A program made the translations under genes and the position numbers. Positions 1-4,765 of a stretch of 5,564 nucleotides of DNA are shown here, piece after piece (position 1 is the first letter of the stretch; every line of letters begins with the position of its first letter). The stretch comes from JACRPI01 sp041671005 (GTDB taxonomy: Archaea > Nanobdellota > Nanobdellia > Woesearchaeales > DSVV01). The notes beneath the pieces were generated by a model. That model was not told where the DNA came from. It saw only the letters and a list, made by a program, of their open reading frames with translations, and ran no database searches. The stretch lies in NCBI GenBank assembly GCA_041671005.1, contig JBAZCJ010000095.1, positions 1-5,564 on the forward strand. The letters run 5' to 3'.

Positions 1-369
1 AGCATCCATATATGCCTGTTGCATCATTTCATTAGCATACATCCGTTTAATACGTTCAGCAAGTGCAACAACAGCATCAACTTTTTTCTCGCCAGCTTCA
101 TCAGCAATAATTTCAAGTCCATCAGGAGTAGTATCAAGAGCATCTTTTTTCAATGCATCAACAAGTAAAGTCAACAGAGGTACAGAAACAGGAGAATCAT
201 GCTGTAAAGAATTGTGAACAGGAGCATGATTATCTTCTTTTACATTTATTTTTTTCTCTTGTGTAAATTGTTTTTTTTGAACTGCATTTAATTTAGCTAA
301 AGCAGATATTTCTGTTAAAAGAGATTCAGTAAGTCGAGAAAATGAGATCTCTTCCCCCTTATTTTTCAT
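1..369 (-). CDS. Hypothetical protein, C-terminus beyond left edge
   Basis: An open frame of 123 codons runs without a stop from an ATG at 369 to the window edge. I do not recognise the family and assign no function. The product starts MKNKGEEISFSRLTESLL. Residues 1-35 look helical, about 36-64 form a polar, low-complexity linker rich in K, H, N and S, and from about 65 there is a probable helical domain (PLLTLLVDALKK, then KKVDAVVALAERIKRMYANEMM). No signal peptide, membrane segment or cysteine cluster is visible. The ATG at 369 is preferred because the frame upstream, although open, has no other ATG for at least 90 bases, and a TATA box sits 26.5 bp before it. The gene is divergent from proS across a 119-bp spacer, so the two may be co-controlled. 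That it is coding rests on the long open frame, plausible amino-acid composition and well-placed promoter; its identity is unknown. Confidence 0.72.
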   Translation of the reverse strand, partial: MKNKGEEISFSRLTESLLTEISALAKLNAVQKKQFTQEKKINVKEDNHAPVHNSLQHDSPVSVPLLTLLVDALKKDALDTTPDGLEIIADEAGEKKVDAVVALAERIKRMYANEMMQQAYMDA

Positions 370-391
370 AGAGACAAATGTTTCTTTTCTG

Positions 392-399
392 TTTATATA
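392..399 (-). promoter_or_regulatory. TATA box for the hypothetical gene at 369
   Basis: The minus strand reads TATATAAA here, preceded by a purine-rich AAAG that may act as the TFB recognition element. Its centre lies 26.5 bp upstream of the ATG at 369, the distance expected between an archaeal TATA box and its transcription start. This suggests the transcript begins at or next to the start codon. No Shine-Dalgarno sequence is visible. Confidence 0.65.
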
Positions 400-458
400 C
401 TTTATGCATATGATTTCTGTAAAAATAAATTTGTTATTTGTGCAAAATTCTGTAAAGA

Positions 459-466
459 TATTTATA
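459..466 (+). promoter_or_regulatory. TATA box for proS
   Basis: The plus strand reads TATTTATA, with AAAGA just upstream as a possible TFB recognition element. It is centred 26.5 bp before the proS ATG at 489. The bases between are pyrimidine-rich (TTCCACTTTTAACTTCTT) and contain no Shine-Dalgarno match, so a leaderless mRNA is likely. Confidence 0.62.
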
Positions 467-488
467 CAACTTCCACTTTTAACTTCTT

Positions 489-1940
489 ATGGCAAAACAA
501 ATAGAAGATAATAAAGGCATAACTGCAAAGAAAGAAGAGAACATGCCTGAATGGTACGAACAGGTTATTCTCAAAAGTGAATTAGCAGAACATGCACCCA
601 TCAAAGGTTGTATGGTTATTAGGCCAGCAGGATATGCAATCTGGCAAACGATCCAAGATTATTTTAATGCTGTCTTAAAAAATTACAATGTCAAAAATGC
701 ATATTTTCCAATGTTTATTCCAGAATCTTTTTTTCAAAGAGAAGCAAGTCATGCAAAAGGATTCAAGGCAGAAGTAGCATGGGTTGAACCAAAAACAGAA
801 GATGGCCAACGCTATGCAATTCGCCCAACATCTGAAACAATTATGTATGATGCGTATTCTCATTGGATTCGAAGCTGGCGGGATTTACCATTGAGAATAA
901 ATCAATGGTGCAATATCTGCCGATGGGAAGTACAAGATTGCAAATTATTTCTTAGATCGCGAGAATTTCTCTGGCAAGAAGGTCATTGCGTATATGAAAC
1001 AGAAGAAGAATGTGACACAGAAGCAAAACAAATGATGCAAGAATACAAAAAACTTGCAGAGGAACTTCTTGCAGTTCCAGTAATTATTGGCAAAAAAACT
1101 GAAAACGAAAAATTTGCTGGTGCAAAAACAACATATACAATGGAATCCATCATGCCAGATGGCAAAGGATTACAAATGGGTACAAGCCATAACCTTGGTC
1201 AAGGATTTGCAAAAGCATTTGGAATTAGCTATAAAGGAAAAGAAATGAATGATTGTACCCCTTGGCAAAATTCGTGGGGATTTTCCACACGACTTATAGG
1301 TGCAGTTGTCATGATGCATAGCGATAATAAAGGGCTTGTACTTCCGCCAAAAATTGCTGCAACACAAGTAATCATCGTTCCTATTTTATTTGAAGATACA
1401 AAAGAAAAAGTTATGAAAGCAGCAAAAAATCTTGCAATGGATTTACAAAAAATTGGTATTCGTACATATGTCGATGAACGAACAGAATACAGCCCAGGAT
1501 GGAAGTTCAACGAATGGGAAATGAAAGGTGTTCCTGTGCGAATAGAAATAGGTCCAAAAGATTTGGAAAAACAGCATTGTGTTGTTGTCAGAAGAGACTT
1601 TGGTAAAAAAGAATTTGTGATGTTAGATGCCATAAAAAAAGAAATGCCAAAAACTCTAGAAACAATGCACCATGACTTATTTGAAAAAGCACAAAAACAT
1701 ATACAAAACAGTATTGTGCATGCATCAAACTGGCAGGAATTCCTTGATGCAATTAAAAATAAGAAGATGGTACGAGTATTTTTCCATGAATCTGAAGAGT
1801 TTGAAGCAGAAATCAAAGAAAAAACACAAGGAGTTACAACTCGATGCATACCATTTGATGCACAAGATGCAAAAGGAAAAAAATGTTTCTATTCTGGAAA
1901 ACCTGCAACAATAGAAGTCTTGTTTGCAAAGAATTATTAA
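489..1940 (+). CDS. proS: Prolyl-tRNA synthetase, archaeal/eukaryotic type
   Basis: This class II cytoplasmic synthetase joins proline to tRNA-Pro using ATP. At 483 residues it has the normal length for the archaeal/eukaryotic type, which lacks the bacterial editing insertion and carries an extra C-terminal domain. The catalytic domain shows PTSET at 113-117, the motif 2 region from R145 to H166 (RWEVQDCKLFLRSREFLWQE), a GTSHNLGQ block at 231-238, and motif 3 around 262-274 (SWGFSTRLIGAVV). The anticodon-binding domain follows from about 288 (TQVIIVPILF) and includes YSPGWKFNEWEMKGVPVRIE near 335-355. The C-terminal domain ends in FAKNY, and a terminal tyrosine is typical of this type. The paired cysteines usual in this domain are incomplete: CFYSG at 466-470 has S469 where a second cysteine is common, so the zinc site may be lost. 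The start is supported by a TATA box 26.5 bp upstream. The gene ends four bases from the convergent HEPN-like gene. Confidence 0.97.
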   Translation: MAKQIEDNKGITAKKEENMPEWYEQVILKSELAEHAPIKGCMVIRPAGYAIWQTIQDYFNAVLKNYNVKNAYFPMFIPESFFQREASHAKGFKAEVAWVEPKTEDGQRYAIRPTSETIMYDAYSHWIRSWRDLPLRINQWCNICRWEVQDCKLFLRSREFLWQEGHCVYETEEECDTEAKQMMQEYKKLAEELLAVPVIIGKKTENEKFAGAKTTYTMESIMPDGKGLQMGTSHNLGQGFAKAFGISYKGKEMNDCTPWQNSWGFSTRLIGAVVMMHSDNKGLVLPPKIAATQVIIVPILFEDTKEKVMKAAKNLAMDLQKIGIRTYVDERTEYSPGWKFNEWEMKGVPVRIEIGPKDLEKQHCVVVRRDFGKKEFVMLDAIKKEMPKTLETMHHDLFEKAQKHIQNSIVHASNWQEFLDAIKNKKMVRVFFHESEEFEAEIKEKTQGVTTRCIPFDAQDAKGKKCFYSGKPATIEVLFAKNY

Positions 1941-1957
1941 TTTTTTATTTTTGTTTT
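1941..1957 (+). terminator. T-tract terminator of proS
   Basis: Directly after the proS TAA comes TTTTTTATTTTTGTTTT. Archaeal RNA polymerase often terminates at such T-rich non-template tracts without a hairpin. From 1945 onward the tract lies within the last codons (lysine-rich tail) of the convergent gene, so proS transcripts probably end inside its 3' end. Confidence 0.6.
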
Positions 1958-2490
1958 ACTTTCTTATTATCATCAGATCCATCTAATTCTTCATATTTAT
2001 CCCAGTTTAATAAAAGCCCAGACTCTAATTGAATGTATTTTAATGATTTAACTAAATATTGAAATTCATCGTCAATCTCTTTAAGAAATTCATCATTCAA
2101 TTTTATAATACATTCTTTCCCTTTCCAATAACCTTTAAATTCATGATGATAGCTTTCTCTAAGATTATGTGCAAACTTGTTTCTAGCTGTAATAAAATTT
2201 TTTAATCTATAAGGTAATGCATCAAACTTTTTTTCAAACTTATTGTTTTCGTGCAATTTAAGAAATAAAAACATATCAGTTTTTGGGCCCATTGGTTTAG
2301 CAGAAAGTATCTTTTCTCTAAATTGAATATTTTTCTTTTTTGTTTCTTTTGAAAAATAATTTGAGATGATATCATCTAAAATATAGTCTATTTGAAGAGC
2401 CATTTCAATAATCTCTCCTCTAAATTTTTTCATAATATCAACTCCAGTCATAATGGAATTATCTATTTTCTCTTCAAAATCTTCATTCAT
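1945..2490 (-). CDS. HEPN-like domain protein, putative RNase
   Basis: The product is 181 residues, helical and soluble-looking. What can be seen is a long amphipathic helix at about 20-46 (EIIEMALQIDYILDDIISNYF), a basic middle section, and R103-N104-K105-F106-A107-H108. That last block is the R-(N/H/D)-x3-H arrangement that marks catalytic HEPN domains, in which the Arg and His form a metal-independent RNase site at a dimer interface. HEPN proteins act as toxins, abortive-infection nucleases or RNA-processing enzymes. The assignment here rests on this motif and the helical pattern, so RNase activity is an inference. The C-terminus is lysine-rich and probably disordered. No minimal nucleotidyltransferase antitoxin gene, the usual HEPN partner, is adjacent. 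The gene lies 48 bp after dphB on the same strand but has its own TATA box, so it may be expressed both alone and by read-through. Confidence 0.75.
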   Translation of the reverse strand: MNEDFEEKIDNSIMTGVDIMKKFRGEIIEMALQIDYILDDIISNYFSKETKKKNIQFREKILSAKPMGPKTDMFLFLKLHENNKFEKKFDALPYRLKNFITARNKFAHNLRESYHHEFKGYWKGKECIIKLNDEFLKEIDDEFQYLVKSLKYIQLESGLLLNWDKYEELDGSDDNKKVKQK

Positions 2491-2512
2491 AACATATAGA
2501 AATTAAAATAAG

Positions 2513-2521
2513 TATATTAAA
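2513..2521 (-). promoter_or_regulatory. TATA box for the HEPN-like gene
   Basis: The minus strand reads TTTAATATA, centred 27 bp before the ATG at 2490. It lies in the 48-bp gap after the dphB stop, so this gene can be transcribed separately from dphB. The surroundings are almost pure A/T, so the match is less distinctive than the others; the spacing is the main support. Confidence 0.5.
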
Positions 2522-2538
2522 TTATAGTAAAGATAATT

Positions 2539-3297
2539 CTATTTCAATCTCTCAATCATGTCTTCTTCCAAAAAATGCATTGTTCCCGGAACAATTAAAC
2601 AATGCAATGGTTTACCAAAATCAAATTTTAACAATTCTTCAACCGTACCTGCTTTAATGCATTGGCCATCAGAACCAACTCGTGCAATTCCAACACATAA
2701 TGTTTCTTTAACAAAAACATTTTCTTTTCGTTTTTCTTCAATATTTAAAAGAATCTGAAGTGCTTCATTAACTGTCATGAATTTTTGTTTGTCAAATTTA
2801 ATATCGAGCAATACTAATGTATGCAAACCACTTTTTTTATTTTCTTTAATAACTTCATATGCTGTTTCTGGAAAAAAAGCTTCTTCAGGATATGGAACAG
2901 ATGTTGTTTTACCGAATTTATACAACTGCAAACCTGTAACACCAACAGCAGTAAGGACAGATGCATTATTTGTTATAGTAACGTTAATACATAATTCTTT
3001 TGCACGTAAAACTAAATCAAGATGTGTTGTTGCAGAGAAAGGATCCCCAATGACTAAGAATGCAACATCATGTGTCTTTGCATTTTCAATAATTTCATTA
3101 TCATTCCCTTCAACCATTTCTCTATGTGCAAGAATCAATTGTTTATTGTAAAATTTAGCCAAATCATGCCAACTGCAATTTAATCTAGATGTATAGCATT
3201 CAACATACACAATGTCTGCTTTCTGAACTAATTCAAGACCTTTAACAGTAATATCTTTTTCATTATCTAAGCCAATACCTATGATGTGTAATACCAT
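2539..3297 (-). CDS. dphB: Diphthine synthase
   Basis: This SAM-dependent methyltransferase acts in diphthamide synthesis: it methylates the amino-carboxypropyl group added to a conserved histidine of elongation factor 2 to give diphthine (EC 2.1.1.98). It belongs to the tetrapyrrole methylase fold. The 252 residues match the usual archaeal length. Recognisable blocks are the N-terminal HIIGIGLDNEKDITVKGLE (4-22), the VYVECYTS strand (30-37), GDPFSATTH at 84-92 (SAM-binding loop), NNAS at 110-113, GLQLYKFGKT at 122-131, GLHTLVLLDIK at 157-167, VGIARVGS at 202-209, and the C-terminal PLHCLIVPGTMHFLEE (230-245). The second loop reads GDPFSATTH where GDPMVATTH is common, a conservative change. 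The ATG at 3297 gives the canonical N-terminus and has a TATA box 27.5 bp upstream. The gene is divergent from the AAA-like ATPase gene. No strong T-tract follows its TAG stop, so read-through into the HEPN-like gene is possible. Confidence 0.96.
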   Translation of the reverse strand: MVLHIIGIGLDNEKDITVKGLELVQKADIVYVECYTSRLNCSWHDLAKFYNKQLILAHREMVEGNDNEIIENAKTHDVAFLVIGDPFSATTHLDLVLRAKELCINVTITNNASVLTAVGVTGLQLYKFGKTTSVPYPEEAFFPETAYEVIKENKKSGLHTLVLLDIKFDKQKFMTVNEALQILLNIEEKRKENVFVKETLCVGIARVGSDGQCIKAGTVEELLKFDFGKPLHCLIVPGTMHFLEEDMIERLK

Positions 3298-3320
3298 AAT
3301 TAGAGAAAAATGTATATGCC

Positions 3321-3328
3321 TTTTAAAA
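3321..3328 (-). promoter_or_regulatory. TATA box for dphB
   Basis: TTTTAAAA, a self-complementary A/T block, is centred 27.5 bp before the dphB ATG on the minus strand. A second A/T block (ATATACA, near 3311-3317) is closer, at about 17 bp, and is at the wrong distance for a leaderless start. No Shine-Dalgarno sequence precedes the ATG. Confidence 0.52.
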
Positions 3329-3360
3329 TCTTACTTTAGATTCACTATTTAATGATAACT

Positions 3361-3368
3361 TTTATAAA
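3361..3368 (+). promoter_or_regulatory. TATA box for the AAA-like ATPase gene
   Basis: TTTATAAA is centred 27.5 bp before the ATG at 3392. It is 32 bp from the dphB TATA box on the other strand, so two promoters sit back to back in a 94-bp spacer. No Shine-Dalgarno motif lies between the box and the ATG. Confidence 0.62.
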
Positions 3369-3391
3369 TTTATGTCTTAACCTAATGCTCC

Positions 3392-4516
3392 ATGGAGTTA
3401 GAAACTAGATTAAAAGGCTTTCATTTAGGCGGCTCTATATATCTAGAAGATGAAGTTATTACAGCTCGACCAGATGAAGAAAACTGGTTAGAACAAAGAT
3501 TAATAGGAACTATGTATCGAAAACCTTTAGTAGTTATTGGGCCAAGACAAAGTGGAAAAAGTACTCTTCTTAAACGAATGACAAAAAAAATCCAAGAAGA
3601 AGGCTCTGCATGTGCATACGTTTCTCTAGAAGAATTAAGAGGATTACCAGAAGATGAACTTGGAAAAAGAGTCTGGCCTTTAGTTGGAAGACAAGTTGTA
3701 AAACAAATTCCACAATTAAAAGGAGTTAATACACGAAATCAATATTGTGACTGGGAATTATTTTCTACATTAGGAGACTTAACAGAATCTGGAAAAATAC
3801 GAAATCCAGTAATATTCTTTGATGAATTCAGTTACGTAGCATTACATTGTGGTAACTGGTTTGGAAGTTTAAGAGGAAAATACGAAACAAGTGCACTAAA
3901 CTGTAAAATTGTTTTAACAGATAGAGCTCATCCAACTCAATACCCTTCACATGGATGTTCTCCGTTTAATATTACTGAAGTAATGCTTTTAGGAGATTTT
4001 AGAGAAGAAAATTCTCAAGATTTATTAGAAAAATGTGCTAATTTAAATGGAGTTACTCTTACAACAGAACACACACATAAGTTACATGAACTAACAAAAG
4101 GACAAACATATTTAACACAAATTGCAGGGTATAGATTAGTTGCAGAAACTCTTGTTCAAAACAGAAGATCTCCTAATTCAGAAGATGTAAACACAGTAAT
4201 AGAATCTATGAATCAAGATGCCAGAGCAGGAAATATGGACATTTACTCAACACTTGCTGAATATTTAAAATCTGGTTCACAAGAAGGAATTAAATTAAGT
4301 CAAGGTACAAAAGAAAAATTAAGAAATATAGTGGAAACTGGAAGAAAATATCCATTTATTTTAAATGGAGACACAGGAGTTTTGGTTACATTAGGTTTTG
4401 TCACTCCAGAATCTCGTACATATGAAAGAGGAGAATGGAGAATGACAGGAAACGTTTGTATAAGAAATCCATTATATAAATTATTTTTAAGAAATCACAC
4501 AGATCTTCTTTGGTAA
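3392..4516 (+). CDS. Stand-alone AAA-like P-loop ATPase (AAA_35-like)
   Basis: The 374-residue product is a soluble P-loop ATPase. It shows Walker A at 50-58 (GPRQSGKST) and Walker B at 140-145 (VIFFDE), followed by WFGSLRGKYET (156-166). A strand at 172-176 (KIVLT) leads into SPFNI at 190-194, then GDF at 201-203 and TKGQTYLTQ at 235-243. This order, together with the N-terminal YLEDEVITARPDEENWLEQ that precedes the P-loop, resembles the AAA-like domain known as AAA_35 (PF14516), where the equivalents read roughly SRQMGKSS, SPFNIG and TGGxPYLTQ. The last 80 residues look like a winged-helix lid ending in RNPLYKLFLRNHTDLLW. AAA_35 proteins are mostly described in bacteria, often beside effector or sensor domains (repeats, TIR, peptidase-like), and some are linked to conflict systems. 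Here no effector is fused and none is adjacent, so substrate and role are unknown. The start is supported by the TATA box. The family assignment is from memory of motifs. Confidence 0.85.
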   Translation: MELETRLKGFHLGGSIYLEDEVITARPDEENWLEQRLIGTMYRKPLVVIGPRQSGKSTLLKRMTKKIQEEGSACAYVSLEELRGLPEDELGKRVWPLVGRQVVKQIPQLKGVNTRNQYCDWELFSTLGDLTESGKIRNPVIFFDEFSYVALHCGNWFGSLRGKYETSALNCKIVLTDRAHPTQYPSHGCSPFNITEVMLLGDFREENSQDLLEKCANLNGVTLTTEHTHKLHELTKGQTYLTQIAGYRLVAETLVQNRRSPNSEDVNTVIESMNQDARAGNMDIYSTLAEYLKSGSQEGIKLSQGTKEKLRNIVETGRKYPFILNGDTGVLVTLGFVTPESRTYERGEWRMTGNVCIRNPLYKLFLRNHTDLLW

Positions 4517-4553
4517 TTTTTAAGATTATAATAATTATTACTTATTTCTTTTC
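4517..4553 (+). terminator. Terminator region of the ATPase gene
   Basis: The TAA stop is followed at once by five T residues, then by a perfect A/T palindrome TAATAATTATTA (4529-4540) and the T-rich tract TTATTTCTTTTC (4542-4553). An archaeal polymerase would probably stop at one or both T-tracts. Between this region and the ftsZ terminator (about 4554-4658) I see no gene or RNA. Confidence 0.5.
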
Positions 4554-4658
4554 TAAACCATATAATCACCCTGCTCGCTAAACACGATATGCATGTATTG
4601 AATTAATGTAAAAACAAATAACAAGAAAGAAATCAATAACATAACAAAAACATTTGAG

Positions 4659-4683
4659 AAAAAAAATAAAACCCCTAATGGGG
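4659..4683 (-). terminator. Hairpin plus U-tract terminator of ftsZ
   Basis: On the minus strand CCCC-ATTA-GGGG (4683 to 4672) is followed by TTTTATTTTTTTT (4671 to 4659). A short G/C stem with a long U-tract is a good transcription end for ftsZ, about 90-105 nt after its stop codon. The GGGG arm has an alternative partner further upstream in the transcript (see the pseudoknot entry). Confidence 0.65.
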
Positions 4684-4725
4684 GGCCTTCATGGACTGTT
4701 AGTTGGGGGTAGGAACATGAAGGCC
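4671..4725. other. Possible H-type pseudoknot in the ftsZ 3' region
   Basis: ACCCCTAA (4671-4678) can pair with TTGGGGGT (4703-4710), eight pairs including one G-U if read as plus-strand RNA. On the minus strand, where ftsZ is transcribed, the wobble becomes an A-C mismatch and the ungapped core is five pairs (ACCCC with GGGGT). This pairing interleaves with the ten-pair stem 4684-4693 / 4716-4725, which gives pseudoknot topology with connecting segments of 5, 9 and 5 nt. The local CCCC-ATTA-GGGG terminator stem competes with it. The complementarity is directly visible; folding in vivo is inference. Confidence 0.35.
4684..4725. repeat. Perfect 10-bp inverted repeat after ftsZ
   Basis: GGCCTTCATG (4684-4693) and CATGAAGGCC (4716-4725) are exact reverse complements separated by 22 bases. 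The loop contains a G-rich run (TTGGGGGTAGG on the plus strand). In the ftsZ transcript this would form a stem-loop just before the terminator hairpin. The stretch is much richer in G/C than the surrounding spacer. The right arm overlaps the next stem-loop, so only one of the two can form at a time. Confidence 0.7.
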
Positions 4726-4765
4726 AAGAATGTATCACACAAAAATTGTGTGTGACTTGGACTTC
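4719..4765. repeat. Long imperfect stem-loop abutting the ftsZ stop codon
   Basis: The outer arms GAAGGCCAAG (4719-4728) and CTTGGACTTC (4756-4765) match at nine of ten positions. Inside them CACACAA (4736-4742) and TTGTGTG (4746-4752) pair perfectly around an AAA loop; the two stems are joined by an asymmetric internal loop (7 nt against 3 nt). The outer arm reaches into the ftsZ TGA stop codon at 4764-4766. It shares bases 4719-4725 with the perfect inverted repeat, giving two alternative folds. Plausible roles are 3'-end protection of the ftsZ mRNA or part of a bidirectional termination region. Confidence 0.55.

Noticed and set aside
1229..1849. 206-codon open frame on the minus strand inside proS
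   Set aside because: It is a shadow of proS: the composition is rich in Ser, Cys, Phe and Ile as expected from antisense reading of an A-rich gene, and it has no recognisable motif or promoter.
2777..3151. 124-codon open frame on the plus strand inside dphB
   Set aside because: It is antisense to highly conserved dphB blocks, with no family match and no promoter at the right distance.
1945..4516. HEPN-like gene and AAA-like ATPase as one defence system
   Set aside because: They are on opposite strands and separated by dphB, each with its own promoter, so the window gives no evidence of joint function.
4684..4725. Inverted repeat as ends of an insertion element or a CRISPR repeat
   Set aside because: There is only a 22-base loop between the arms, no transposase, no target-site duplication, and no repeated spacing.
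4553..4738. 61-codon minus-strand frame with a strongly hydrophobic segment, possible small membrane protein
   Set aside because: It starts at GTG with no TATA box at the usual distance, lies across the ftsZ stem-loops and terminator, and its hydrophobicity follows from the T-rich strand, which yields Phe, Leu, Ile and Val by chance.
4671..4765. C/D or H/ACA guide RNA in the structured spacer
   Set aside because: I find no RUGAUGA/CUGA box pair and no convincing hairpin-ACA layout with a k-turn on either strand.
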